A stretch of DNA of 64,000 nt from Alcaligenaceae bacterium SAGV5 (GTDB lineage: Bacteria > Pseudomonadota > Gammaproteobacteria > Burkholderiales > Burkholderiaceae_B). The stretch is taken from contig SPDP01000004.1 in assembly GCA_009360345.1 (NCBI GenBank), positions 186,001-250,000 on the forward strand, in the 5' to 3' direction. The position numbers and the translations under genes were made by a program. Shown in pieces: positions 8,732-16,940 of the stretch. Under the pieces are notes generated by a model that saw only the letters and a list, made by a program, of their open reading frames with translations, made no database searches and had not been told where the DNA came from. Position 1 is the stretch's first letter; each line of letters begins with the position of its first letter.

Positions 8732-9592
8732 TCAGGCTTCCGGCGGAAAGCGCTCGGAATAGGGAATGAAGCCGATGCTGTGTTCGTTGACCCAGTGGGC
8801 CAGTTCGTCGTGACGGGGGAACCAGACGCCGGGGTGGGAGGCGATGTAGCCCAGCACCTCGTCCAGCATCGCGCTGATCAGCGGCCGTCCGCCGAAGTGG
8901 CCGTGCACGGTGATGTTGATGAACGCGTTGGGTTCCTTGCGATACAGGAAATCGAAGGTATCGCGGTAGCACTGGAAGAAGTCGCGCGGGGCGGCGCGCA
9001 GCACCCGGTTGTCGGCGAAATCGCTGTGCGGGATGGCGACCATGCCGCCGTGCCGGGTCTGGATCTGGCAGGGCAGGTCCAGGTAGTTGTAGTCGCCGTG
9101 CCAGAGCATGCCTTCCTCGGCCAGCAGGTCCGCGGTCCGCTCGGTGGTCGCGATGGTGGAACTCAGCCAGCCTTGGGGCCGCACGCCGGCGGTGCGCTGC
9201 AGGATGTCCAGGCTCTTGCGGATCAGGGCGCGCTCCTGCGCCTCGTCCAGGCCGGGCAGCACTTCATCCTGCGCGTAGTTGTGCCCGGCCAGCTCGAAGC
9301 CTTGGCCGACGATGGCGTGGATGACCTCGGGAAACAGTTCGGCCACCCGCGCATTCACGCAGAACGTGGCGGGCAGCCCGCGCTCGCGCGCCAGCCGCAT
9401 CAGCCGGTAGGCACCGGCCCGCGCGCCGTATTCCGACCAGGTGATGCCGGCCAGGTCCTTCGCGCCGGGCTTGGGGGGGCTCGTCATGGGCGAGTAGGGC
9501 GGGGCCTTGCCTTCGGACCAGCTTTCAACCAGGAAGGTGAGCGCCACGACGATGCGCGCGCCGCCCGGCCACATGGATGCGGGAGTGGACAT
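8732..9592 (-). CDS. polysaccharide deacetylase (NodB/PuuE-like) family hydrolase
   Basis: A 286-residue protein resembling the allantoinase-like (PuuE) branch of the NodB polysaccharide deacetylases. Landmarks are VALTFLVESW at the N-terminus, where NodB enzymes have TFDDG, the segment GLPATFCVNARVAE, then ELAGHNYAQDEVLPG near residue 100, and ITVHGHFGGRP near the C-terminus. The second canonical metal motif (SHTxxH type) is altered to GHNYAQD, so a carbohydrate deacetylase role is doubtful; C-N hydrolysis of a cyclic amide or imide is more likely for this branch. Pairing with a Bug receptor suggests uptake and hydrolysis of one small substrate. Regulation is probably by the divergent LysR gene. 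Confidence 0.78.
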   Translation of the reverse strand: MSTPASMWPGGARIVVALTFLVESWSEGKAPPYSPMTSPPKPGAKDLAGITWSEYGARAGAYRLMRLARERGLPATFCVNARVAELFPEVIHAIVGQGFELAGHNYAQDEVLPGLDEAQERALIRKSLDILQRTAGVRPQGWLSSTIATTERTADLLAEEGMLWHGDYNYLDLPCQIQTRHGGMVAIPHSDFADNRVLRAAPRDFFQCYRDTFDFLYRKEPNAFINITVHGHFGGRPLISAMLDEVLGYIASHPGVWFPRHDELAHWVNEHSIGFIPYSERFPPEA

Positions 9593-9667
9593 GAAGTCTC
9601 CGTTGACGTTGCCTACGGGCTGGCCGTAGCGATGCCGTCCACTATCCCTGCTTCCCGGACTTTTAAC

Positions 9668-9692
9668 AATTTTAACTTTTTTAATTAAAATT
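9668..9692. promoter_or_regulatory. AT-rich palindrome, candidate LysR operator
   Basis: AATTTTAA - 9 bases - TTAAAATT, perfect 8-base arms, in an unusually AT-rich island (9660-9713) between the divergent deacetylase and LysR genes. Position and symmetry suit a LysR binding site controlling both directions. No binding evidence is available from sequence alone. Confidence 0.5.
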
Positions 9693-9723
9693 AAGGATTA
9701 TTGTAAATCGGCCTTCTTTTTCC

Positions 9724-10662
9724 ATGCCCGACGCGTTCAAGATCCCCCAGCTTCGTCAGTTCGTCATCGCCGCCACGCGGCAGAGCCTGCGGGCCGCGGC
9801 CGAGGAAACCCATCGCACCCAGGCCGCCGTCACGCTGGCGATGCAGGGCCTGGAAGCCCAGGTGGGCGGCAGCCTGTTCGAGCATGGACACCAGGCCCGG
9901 CTGACACCCCTGGGCGAGTCCGTGCTGCCCTTGCTGCGAGAGTTGGTGGCCCTGCACGACCGCGTGCAGAACGAGGTCGGCTTGCTGGCGTCGGGCGAAC
10001 AGGGGTCGATTGCCCTGGCGGTCATGCCTTCGCTGGCGGAGGAGTGGCTGCCGTTGATGCTGCGGCGGTTCGCCGTGGACTATCCCGGCGTGAGCCTGAA
10101 GATCGCCGATGTGTCGTCGCCCCAGGTCGGCCCCATGGTGGCCAGCGGCGAGGCCCAGCTCGGCATCGCCGGACTGGGCGCGGATCTCGCTGGCCTGCAC
10201 TGCATACCCGTGGCCCAGGACACGTTCGGCGTCGTCTGCCGCCACGACCACCCCATCGCGGGGCGCGGGCGTTCGGTGTCCTGGCGGATACTGGAAGGCG
10301 AGCCCATCATCGAGAACACCACCTTCCACGCGCTGCGAGAGCATCGCATGGCGGCGCTGCTGCAGCGGCCCCACCTGGTCATCAAGAACCGCACGTCGCT
10401 GATCGCCGCCGTGAAGGCGGGCCTGGGCATTACCGTGCTGCCCACACTGGCGCGCCCGGCCACCGAGCACGATCTGGCATTCGTCCCGCTGACGGCGCCG
10501 CGTATCGAACGCCGTGTCGGCGTGCTGCACGGCGCCGGCCGGTCGTTGTCGCCGGCGGCGGCGCACATGCTGGGGCTGATGCTCGATTCGTTGCGGGAGT
10601 TCGCGCGGGCCAAGGGCGCGCGGCCGATTCCCCCGCCGGTGGGTCAGCCGAAGAACCAGTAG
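9724..10662 (+). CDS. LysR-family transcriptional regulator
   Basis: A 312-residue LysR-type regulator with an N-terminal winged helix-turn-helix (residues about 8-65, including SLRAAAEETHRTQAAVTLAMQ) and a C-terminal periplasmic-binding-protein-like effector domain. It is divergent from the deacetylase-Bug pair across 131 bases containing an AT-rich palindrome, the standard layout for a LysR gene and its target operon. Its last 19 bases overlap the 3' end of the convergent SpmA-SpmB fusion gene. The inducer is unknown; the substrate of the neighbouring hydrolase is the natural guess. Confidence 0.9.
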   Translation: MPDAFKIPQLRQFVIAATRQSLRAAAEETHRTQAAVTLAMQGLEAQVGGSLFEHGHQARLTPLGESVLPLLRELVALHDRVQNEVGLLASGEQGSIALAVMPSLAEEWLPLMLRRFAVDYPGVSLKIADVSSPQVGPMVASGEAQLGIAGLGADLAGLHCIPVAQDTFGVVCRHDHPIAGRGRSVSWRILEGEPIIENTTFHALREHRMAALLQRPHLVIKNRTSLIAAVKAGLGITVLPTLARPATEHDLAFVPLTAPRIERRVGVLHGAGRSLSPAAAHMLGLMLDSLREFARAKGARPIPPPVGQPKNQ

Positions 10663-11873
10663 CACACGCCTATGGCGGCCAGCACGCCCGCCAGGTCGGC
10701 CAGCAGCGCGCAGCCGACGGCGTGCCGCGTGCGCTGGATGCCGACCGCGCCGAAATACACGGCCACCACGTAGAAAGTGGTTTCCGTGCTGCCCTGTATG
10801 GTGGCCGACAGCAGCGCGGGGAAACTGTCCACGCCGTGGTTCTGCATGGTCTCTATCATCAGCGCGCGCGCGGCGCTGCCCGAGAAAGGCTTGACCAGCG
10901 CGGTCGGCAGGGCGTCCACGAAACGGGTGTCGAAACCCAGCCACTGGATCGCCAGGCGCAGGCCGTCCAGCACGAAATCGAGCGCGCCCGAGGCCCGCAG
11001 CACGCCGATCGCGCACAGCATGGCGACGAGGTAGGGCAGCAGGCTCTTGGCGACGTCGAAGCCGTCCTTGGCGCCTTCGATGAAGCTTTCGTAGACGGGG
11101 ACCTTGCGGATCGCGGCCACGACCAGGAAGAACAGGATCAGCGCGAACAGCGTCAGGTTGCCCAGCAGCGAGGACAGCGCGCCCAGCGCCGCCACCGACA
11201 GCGTGGACAGGAACGCCATGAAGCCGCCCAGCAGCAGGGCGGTGCCGCCGATCCAGGCCAGCACCACGGGATCCCAGACCCGCAGGCGCTGCACCGCGGC
11301 CACGCACAGGAAGCCCGCCAGTGTCGAGGCGCTGGTGGCCAGCAGGATGGGCAGGAAGACCAGGGTGGGGTCGGCCGCGCCCTGCTGCGCGCGATACATG
11401 AAGATCGTGACCGGCAGCAGCGTCAGCGACGAGGCGTTGAGCACCAGGAACAGGATCTGCGCATTGCTGGCCGTGGAGCTGCTGGGGTTGAGCGTCTGCA
11501 GCGATTTCATCGCCCGCAGGCCGATGGGGGTGGCGGCGTTGTCCAGGCCCAGCACGTTGGCGGCGAAGTTCAGCGTGATCAGGCCGATGGCGGGATGGCC
11601 GCGCGGTACTTCGGGCATGAGCCGCGCGAACAGCGGCCCCAGGATCCGCGCCAGCGCATCGACCAGTCCGGCCTGTTCGGCGATCTTCAGGAAACCCAGC
11701 CAGAGCGCGATGGTGCCGAACAGCAGCACCATCACTTCCACCGACAGTTTGGCCATCGCGAATAGCGAGGCGACCATGGCCTGGAAGACCGTCGGGTCGT
11801 GGGCGATGCCCCAGCGCGCCAGGGCGGCGACCGCCGCGGCGACGAAAAATCCCAGCCAGAGTTTGTTCAGCAT
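10644..11873 (-). CDS. nucleoside recognition (Gate) domain membrane protein, SpmA-SpmB fusion
   Basis: A 409-residue polytopic membrane protein. Two Gate/nucleoside-recognition repeats are visible: the N-terminal half has ITLNFAANVLGLDNAATPIG as in spore maturation protein SpmA, the C-terminal half has ATIQGSTETTFYVVAVYFG as in SpmB. In Bacillus these are separate proteins; in many proteobacteria they are fused as here. The molecular role in non-sporulating bacteria is not established; transport of a small molecule is a reasonable inference. The gene overlaps the LysR gene tail-to-tail, and there is no obvious operon partner. Confidence 0.85.
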   Translation of the reverse strand: MLNKLWLGFFVAAAVAALARWGIAHDPTVFQAMVASLFAMAKLSVEVMVLLFGTIALWLGFLKIAEQAGLVDALARILGPLFARLMPEVPRGHPAIGLITLNFAANVLGLDNAATPIGLRAMKSLQTLNPSSSTASNAQILFLVLNASSLTLLPVTIFMYRAQQGAADPTLVFLPILLATSASTLAGFLCVAAVQRLRVWDPVVLAWIGGTALLLGGFMAFLSTLSVAALGALSSLLGNLTLFALILFFLVVAAIRKVPVYESFIEGAKDGFDVAKSLLPYLVAMLCAIGVLRASGALDFVLDGLRLAIQWLGFDTRFVDALPTALVKPFSGSAARALMIETMQNHGVDSFPALLSATIQGSTETTFYVVAVYFGAVGIQRTRHAVGCALLADLAGVLAAIGVCYWFFG

Positions 11874-11951
11874 GCGCGACAGGAGTGGGAGAAGGCACCG
11901 GCCCGGCGGGCGCGGCAGTCCGCTGATTGTAGCGACTCGCCCCGTGGCCGG

Positions 11952-12893
11952 TCAGCGGCGGCGCGCGAATGCCGCCGGCGTGACGCCGTTCCAGCGCCGG
12001 AAGGCGCGCGCGAAGGCCTTGTCCGATTCGTAGCCCGCCGCGGCGGCGACTTCGTCCAGCGTCAGGGCGGGATCCTTGAGCTTTTCGGCGGCGACGGCCA
12101 TGCGGTACGAAGTCAGGTATTGCATGGGTGTCATGCCGACCAGATGACGGAAGCGCTCGCTGAACACCGTGCGCGAGAGGTAGCAGGCCGAGGCCAGCGT
12201 GGCGACGGTCCAGGGGCGCTCCGGGTGGTCGTGGATGGCCAGCATGGCGCGCGCGATGCCTTGGTCCGCCATGCCGCGCAGCATGCCGGCGCCCCGTTCG
12301 GCCGACGCGCGCAGGTGTTCCCCCAGGACGTGGACCAGCAACAGGTCGGCCATGCGTGCCGTCGCCAATTGCCATCCCGGCGGTTGCAGCAGCGACTGGT
12401 CGACCAGCGATGCCATCGTCTGCGCCAGCGAGGCGGTCATCGGCGTCTCGCGCCGGCGGATCACGACCAGCCGGGGGAGGGTGTCGACCAGCATGCCCGG
12501 ACCGCTGTCCGGCATCCATAGGTGGAGCGAGAACATGTCCGTGACCGGGCCGCCACCGCCGTGCGAGAACACGATGGGCCGTTCGCCGTGGGCGCCGACC
12601 TGATGCGCCGAGATCAGGGGCTGGAACGGGCGGGCGGGCAGCCCGGGGGCGGACGAGATGGTGTGGGTGTCGCCGTGAGGCAGCATCAGGATGTCGCCGG
12701 CCTCGATCAGCCGCGGTTCGTCCTGGCCGACGGCGATCCAGTAGGAAGTGCCGGTGGCCATCCTGATCAGCGCGCCTTCCACGCCGTCCGACCGCAAGGC
12801 CCACGGCGCGGAAAGCGCGAAGCGGGCCGTCACCGCGCGATCGGATCGCCAGTGGGCCAGCAGGCGGCTGAGGAGGTCACCGGAGGCGTGCAT
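11952..12893 (-). CDS. AraC-family transcriptional regulator with N-terminal cupin domain
   Basis: A 313-residue regulator. Residues about 1-190 form a cupin-like sensor domain (AGDILMLPHGDTHTI), and the C-terminal 100 residues carry two helix-turn-helix motifs typical of AraC/XylS proteins, including LASACYLSRTVFSERF and the second motif LDEVAAAAGYESDKAFARAF. It is divergent from the flavin monooxygenase gene across about 130 bases, so it probably controls that gene in response to its substrate. The effector molecule cannot be deduced. Confidence 0.9.
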   Translation of the reverse strand: MHASGDLLSRLLAHWRSDRAVTARFALSAPWALRSDGVEGALIRMATGTSYWIAVGQDEPRLIEAGDILMLPHGDTHTISSAPGLPARPFQPLISAHQVGAHGERPIVFSHGGGGPVTDMFSLHLWMPDSGPGMLVDTLPRLVVIRRRETPMTASLAQTMASLVDQSLLQPPGWQLATARMADLLLVHVLGEHLRASAERGAGMLRGMADQGIARAMLAIHDHPERPWTVATLASACYLSRTVFSERFRHLVGMTPMQYLTSYRMAVAAEKLKDPALTLDEVAAAAGYESDKAFARAFRRWNGVTPAAFARRR

Positions 12894-13021
12894 GCGGGGT
12901 CGGAGGTCAGGGCGGGGCCGCGTGGCGGATTTCCGGACGCCCGGTGTCCGGATCCGGCGTGCCGGGGGTTGAGGCGGGCGCCGGCGGCATCGACACTTAT
13001 GGCATCGACACGGAGATTATC

Positions 13022-14191
13022 ATGCCTCGAATCGACCACGCCCTGATCGTCGGCGCCGGCATCGCCGGCTGTTCGGCGGCGATCGCGCTCGCTCAGCGGG
13101 GCACGCGCGTGACCATGGTGGAACGGCAGCGGGCCTGGCAGTTCCAGAGCTCCGGCCTGTTCATCTACAGCAACGGCCTGCGGGCGCTGCGGGAGATCGG
13201 CGTACTCCCGCAGATCCTCCTGGCGGGATTCGCCGTGCCGGGCGGCCGCAACCGCTATTTCGGCCCGGACGGCTCGTTCATCGTCGAGACGGTCTATCCC
13301 TCGCTCGACGGGCTGCCCGCCATCCTGGGCATCAAGCGCGCCGAACTGCATCGTATCCTGGCCGCGCGTATCGAGGAGCTGGGCATCGTGCTCAAGCTCG
13401 GCACGACGGTGGCGGACCTGCCGGCCGGCGACGGCGACGGACCGATGCGCGTGGCGCTGTCAGACGGCACGCAGGTGGCCTGCGATCTCGTCATTGGCGC
13501 CGATGGCATTCGTTCCCAGGTGCGGGCCGAGGCGTTCCCGGACCTCGTGCCGAGCTATTCGGGCTTTGGCGTCTGGCGCAGCGTCCACGACCGTCCGCGG
13601 GACCTCGACGCCAAGATCATGATGATGGGAACGGGCAAGCGCCTGGGCATCATGCCCATCAGCGACGAGAAGCTCTATCTGTTCGGCGTGATGCTCGAAC
13701 CGCAGGACTCCTGGTACGAGCGTGCCGAGTGGCCGGCGCTGATGCGGGAGCGCTTCGCCGAGTTCAGGGGCCCGGCGGGGCCCTTCCTGGATCAACTGGG
13801 AGAAGGCGCGGAGGTGCTCTACACCGGCGTGGAGGAGGTGATCGCCCCTTTGCCCTGGCACCGCGGGCGGGTACTGCTGATCGGCGATGCCGCCCATGCG
13901 TCGACGCCTTTCATGGGGCAGGGCGGCGCGATGGCGCTCGAGGATGCGGTGGTGCTGGCCGAGGCGCTGGGATCGGACGCGACGTTGGACCAGGCGTTGC
14001 TGGCGTTCGGCCGGCGCCGCCATCCCATGTGCCGGCTGGTGCAGGATGTCTCGCGGCAAGTGGGGCAGGCCGGCGCGCTGGAGGACGCCGAGGGCTGCGC
14101 GCGCCGCGACGATGCGTTGCGGCGGGAAGGGCAGGCGAAGGTGGATGGTTTCTTCGCCGAGCTGGAACGACTGCGCGCGGCGGGCCGGTAG
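13022..14191 (+). CDS. FAD-dependent aromatic-ring monooxygenase (PHBH/salicylate hydroxylase-like)
   Basis: A 389-residue class A flavoprotein monooxygenase. It shows the Rossmann motif VGAGIAGCSAAIALAQRG near the N-terminus, the second dinucleotide motif LVIGADGIRSQVR, and the ribose-binding GD motif GDAAHASTPFMGQGG. Such enzymes use NAD(P)H and oxygen to hydroxylate aromatic or polyketide-like substrates. A longer reading frame opens upstream, but the ATG at 13022 is preferred: GGAG lies at 13012-13015 with good spacing, and the first residues run straight into the FAD-binding strand. It stands alone opposite an AraC regulator, so the pathway is unknown. Confidence 0.88.
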   Translation: MPRIDHALIVGAGIAGCSAAIALAQRGTRVTMVERQRAWQFQSSGLFIYSNGLRALREIGVLPQILLAGFAVPGGRNRYFGPDGSFIVETVYPSLDGLPAILGIKRAELHRILAARIEELGIVLKLGTTVADLPAGDGDGPMRVALSDGTQVACDLVIGADGIRSQVRAEAFPDLVPSYSGFGVWRSVHDRPRDLDAKIMMMGTGKRLGIMPISDEKLYLFGVMLEPQDSWYERAEWPALMRERFAEFRGPAGPFLDQLGEGAEVLYTGVEEVIAPLPWHRGRVLLIGDAAHASTPFMGQGGAMALEDAVVLAEALGSDATLDQALLAFGRRRHPMCRLVQDVSRQVGQAGALEDAEGCARRDDALRREGQAKVDGFFAELERLRAAGR

Positions 14192-14212
14192 CGGCCGTCG
14201 CGCGACGGGGCG

Positions 14213-14608
14213 TCAGTCCTTGTGGGTGTTGGCCTGGATGAATTCGATCTTGTAGCCGTCCGGGTCTTCGACGAAGGCGATGACCGTGGTGCCGTGCTTC
14301 ATGGGACCGGCCTCGCGCGTGACCTTGCCACCCAATTCGCGCACGCGGTCACAGGCGGCATAGGCGTCGTCCACCGCCACCGCGATGTGGCCGTAGCCGG
14401 TGCCGAGGTCGTACTTCTCCACGCCCCAGTTGTGCGTGAGTTCGATCACGGCGCCGTCTTTTTCGTCTTCGTAGCCGACGAAGGCCAGCGTGAATTTGCC
14501 GTCGGGATAGTCTCTGCTGCGCAGCAGGCGCATGCCCAGGACCTTGGTGTAGAAATCGATCGAGCGTTGCATGTCGCCGACGCGGAGCATGGTGTGGAGT
14601 AGTCGCAT
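14213..14608 (-). CDS. gloA: lactoylglutathione lyase (glyoxalase I)
   Basis: A 131-residue metalloenzyme that isomerises the hemithioacetal of methylglyoxal and glutathione to S-lactoylglutathione in the cytoplasm. Metal ligands are visible at the expected places: His5 (MRLLHTMLRV), a Glu in AVIELTHNWG, a His in GTGYGHIAVAV, and a Glu near the C-terminus (YKIEFIQ). The length matches the short, nickel-dependent bacterial GloA type. It sits 51 bases after the metallopeptidase gene on the same strand. Confidence 0.96.
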   Translation of the reverse strand: MRLLHTMLRVGDMQRSIDFYTKVLGMRLLRSRDYPDGKFTLAFVGYEDEKDGAVIELTHNWGVEKYDLGTGYGHIAVAVDDAYAACDRVRELGGKVTREAGPMKHGTTVIAFVEDPDGYKIEFIQANTHKD

Positions 14609-14659
14609 GGGTTACCTCGCTAATCGTGAAAGCGTGAACAGGCCCTAGTGTAAACAGGC

Positions 14660-15592
14660 CTAGTCGAACCTCGGCAGGCTGCCCGGGTCGTGGCGCCGCA
14701 GCGTCTCGCGGGCATTCTCGAAGCCGGGCATCAGTTGGCCGACCTCGGCCCAGAAGCCGGGGCCATGGTTCATCTCGCGCAGGTGCGCCAGTTCGTGCGC
14801 GATGACGTAGTCGATGATGATGACCGGGAAATGGATCAGGCGCCAGTTGAGCAGGATGTTGCCCTCGCTGGTGCAGGAGCCCCAGCGCGTGGCGGCCGAC
14901 GACAGCCGCCAGCGGTTGATGGACAGGCCGGTGCGGGCCAGGAACTCGCGCAGGCGGACATCGAACAGGACGCGGGCGCGGCCTTGCAGCCAGGCCTGGA
15001 CGGTATCGCGGATGCGGGCCGCCGTCGCGTCGGGCGGCAGGCCCAGCCAGAGCACGTCGCCGTCGGCGGGTGCGTCGAGGTCCGCCGTGGCCAGCGCCGT
15101 GTCGCGCTGTGCGTCCAGGCGCATGACGATGCGGCGGCCCAGGTAGGGCAGGTCGCCGCCGTCCTCCCAACGCGTCTGGTTCAAGGCGAGGCGTTCCCTG
15201 CGCTGCTGCCATTCGTGCAGCTTGGACAGGATCCAGCGCGCCTTTTCGCGGACAGCGCCGTCGATCTCGGCCAGGCCGACCCAGCGCGGCGCGGTCACGC
15301 GCAGGCCGTCGTCGCCGATCAGGAAGCCGATGGTGCGGCGGCGCGAGCGTTGCAGGACGAAACGTATCCGCTGTCCCTCGGCCACCACTTCGTGCCAGCG
15401 CGCGCCGGGCGGCAACTGGAGGGCCGGGGCCGGGATCGACGGCGCGGCGGGCGGGGGCGCGGCGGGCGTTGCCGCCGGCACCGCCACGGCCCGGGGCGGC
15501 TCGGCGAACAGGTCGAGCTGCGCGGACTGGGGAGCGGTCTCCCGCTTCGGAGCCGTGGGCGCGCCGGTGTCGGAAGCGGGGCGTGTGGCCAT
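14660..15592 (-). CDS. YgjP-like (M48-related, WGSC/HELAH) metallopeptidase-domain protein
   Basis: A 310-residue protein. The N-terminal 80 residues are Ala/Pro rich and poorly conserved-looking; the C-terminal two thirds are a YgjP/SprT-like domain with the diagnostic RWGSCTSEGNILLN segment and the zinc site HELAHLREMNHG. This family is annotated as M48-like metal-dependent hydrolase. The biological substrate is not settled. The reading frame continues upstream, but the ATG at 15592 is used because the plsC stop lies at 15598, five bases away, which indicates tight coupling in a gmhB-plsC-metallopeptidase-gloA series. Confidence 0.88.
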   Translation of the reverse strand: MATRPASDTGAPTAPKRETAPQSAQLDLFAEPPRAVAVPAATPAAPPPAAPSIPAPALQLPPGARWHEVVAEGQRIRFVLQRSRRRTIGFLIGDDGLRVTAPRWVGLAEIDGAVREKARWILSKLHEWQQRRERLALNQTRWEDGGDLPYLGRRIVMRLDAQRDTALATADLDAPADGDVLWLGLPPDATAARIRDTVQAWLQGRARVLFDVRLREFLARTGLSINRWRLSSAATRWGSCTSEGNILLNWRLIHFPVIIIDYVIAHELAHLREMNHGPGFWAEVGQLMPGFENARETLRRHDPGSLPRFD

Positions 15593-15597
15593 GGGGG

Positions 15598-16350
15598 CTA
15601 GCCGGCGGCGCGTTCGGCGCCCCGGGTGTCCGGATAGCGCTCGGGGTTGAGTTGGCGCATTTCGGCCTCGATCCAGTCCTCGGCACGACGATTGATCTCG
15701 TCGGCGGTCAAACCCTGCGGATCGATCGGCGGCCCGATGGATACCGTGATCAGGCCGGGCCGCTTGACGAAGGCCTTGCGCGGCCAGCATTCGCCCGCGT
15801 TGTGGGCGATGGGCACGACCAGCGCGCCGGTGCGCGCGGCCAGGCGCGCGCCGCCGCTCTTGTACTTGCCCTTCTTGCCCGGGGCGATGCGGGTGCCTTC
15901 GGGGAACATGACCATCCAGCGGCCGGAGGCCAGGCGTTCGCGGCCCTGTGCCACCACCTGCTCAAAGGCATCGCTGCCTTTCTTGCGGTCGATGGCGATC
16001 ATGCGCAGCCCCGCGAGCCCCCAGCCGAAGAACGGCACCCAGTTCAGCTCGCGCTTGTACACGTAGCAGACTTCGCGCGGCATCCAGGCGGGCAGGAACA
16101 TGGTTTCCCAGGCCGACTGGTGCTTGGGCAGCAGGATGGCCGGCTGGTCGGGAAGGTTTTCCCAGCCCTTGATGCGCCAGCGTATGCCGACGATCCAGCG
16201 GGCGCTCCAGATCATCAGGCGGGGCCAGCCTATCGTGAGCCGGTAGCGCCATCGCAGGGGCAGGGGAAGCCACAGCACGCAGACGATGGCGTAGGGAATG
16301 ACCGTGACGACGAGGAAGATGGCGAACAGCAGCGACCTGAGCCAGCGCAT
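15598..16350 (-). CDS. plsC: 1-acyl-sn-glycerol-3-phosphate acyltransferase PlsC
   Basis: A 250-residue inner-membrane acyltransferase that makes phosphatidic acid from lysophosphatidic acid. An N-terminal hydrophobic segment (LLFAIFLVVTVIPYAIVCV) anchors it. The acyltransferase block starts with KHQSAWET (the HX4-acidic motif, with Glu in place of the usual Asp), and FPEGTRIAPG is the substrate-binding motif. The ATG at 16350 shares a base with the gmhB stop (TGATG), and the gene runs into the metallopeptidase gene with five bases between. A TTG one codon earlier is a less likely start. Confidence 0.93.
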   Translation of the reverse strand: MRWLRSLLFAIFLVVTVIPYAIVCVLWLPLPLRWRYRLTIGWPRLMIWSARWIVGIRWRIKGWENLPDQPAILLPKHQSAWETMFLPAWMPREVCYVYKRELNWVPFFGWGLAGLRMIAIDRKKGSDAFEQVVAQGRERLASGRWMVMFPEGTRIAPGKKGKYKSGGARLAARTGALVVPIAHNAGECWPRKAFVKRPGLITVSIGPPIDPQGLTADEINRRAEDWIEAEMRQLNPERYPDTRGAERAAG

Positions 16351-16940
16351 CAATGCTCCTCGGCCTGGGCGGCGGTTTCGAGCGCGTCGGCGACTTCGCC
16401 CAGATCCTTCCAGACCATCGTGCCGGGCGGCAACTGGCCTTTGGCGAGGGTCTTGGGGCCGTTGCCGGTCAGCACCAGCCAGGGCGCGCAGCCGGCGGCC
16501 GCGGCGGCCTCGAGATCGCGGCCTGAATCACCCACCGAGGGCACGCCGCGAAGATCGGTCTCGAAGCGCCGGGCGATTTCGCGATACAGGCCGGGCAGCG
16601 GCTTGCGGCAGTCGCAGCCTTCGTCCGGGGCGTGCGGACAGATGAAGATGGCATCGACGCCGCCGCCATGCCTGGCCAGCGCGGCCCGCAGCTTGGCGTG
16701 GATGGCATTCAGCGTGGCCGCATCGAACAGGCCGCGGCCCAGGCCCGACTGGTTGGTGGCGATCACGACACGATAGCCGGCCTGATTGATGCGGGCGATG
16801 GCCTCCAGCGCGCCGGGAAGTGGAATCCACTCGTCCGGCGACTTGACGAAATCGGGGCTGTCCTGGTTGATGACGCCGTCGCGGTCCAGGACCACCAGCT
16901 TGGGGCGGGCAGGGGGAGGTCCGAGCCCAGCCCCGCGCAC
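16350..16940 (-). CDS. gmhB: D-glycero-beta-D-manno-heptose-1,7-bisphosphate 7-phosphatase, 5' end disturbed
   Basis: A HAD-superfamily phosphatase needed for ADP-heptose synthesis for the LPS core. The nucleophile motif VVLDRDGVINQD, motif II TNQSGLGRG, the zinc-loop cysteines CPHAPDEGCDCRKP, and SVGDSGRDLEAAAAAG are all present. The start is the problem. Family members begin with Met one or a few residues before KLVVLDRDG, but here that codon is CCC, and the frame runs on without ATG into sequence antisense to the cydD remnant. The only local candidates are GTG at 16895 (too close to the first strand) and GTG at 16940, used here, neither with a good ribosome site. The native 5' end may have been lost at a junction near 16900-16930. 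The 3' end is normal and couples to plsC. Confidence 0.75.
   Translation of the reverse strand: MRGAGLGPPPARPKLVVLDRDGVINQDSPDFVKSPDEWIPLPGALEAIARINQAGYRVVIATNQSGLGRGLFDAATLNAIHAKLRAALARHGGGVDAIFICPHAPDEGCDCRKPLPGLYREIARRFETDLRGVPSVGDSGRDLEAAAAAGCAPWLVLTGNGPKTLAKGQLPPGTMVWKDLGEVADALETAAQAEEH

Noticed and set aside
9691..12804. 1037-residue minus-strand frame
   Set aside because: It overlaps LysR, SpmA-SpmB and AraC genes in another frame and reads as Arg/Pro/Gly-rich noise.
14636..14661. Short direct repeat AACAGGCC(C)TAG
   Set aside because: Only two units of about ten bases; likely chance between gloA and the metallopeptidase gene.
16632..16919. N-terminal extension of the cydD frame back to ATG 16632
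   Set aside because: Antisense to gmhB and unlike any CydD membrane domain; the open frame is fortuitous.
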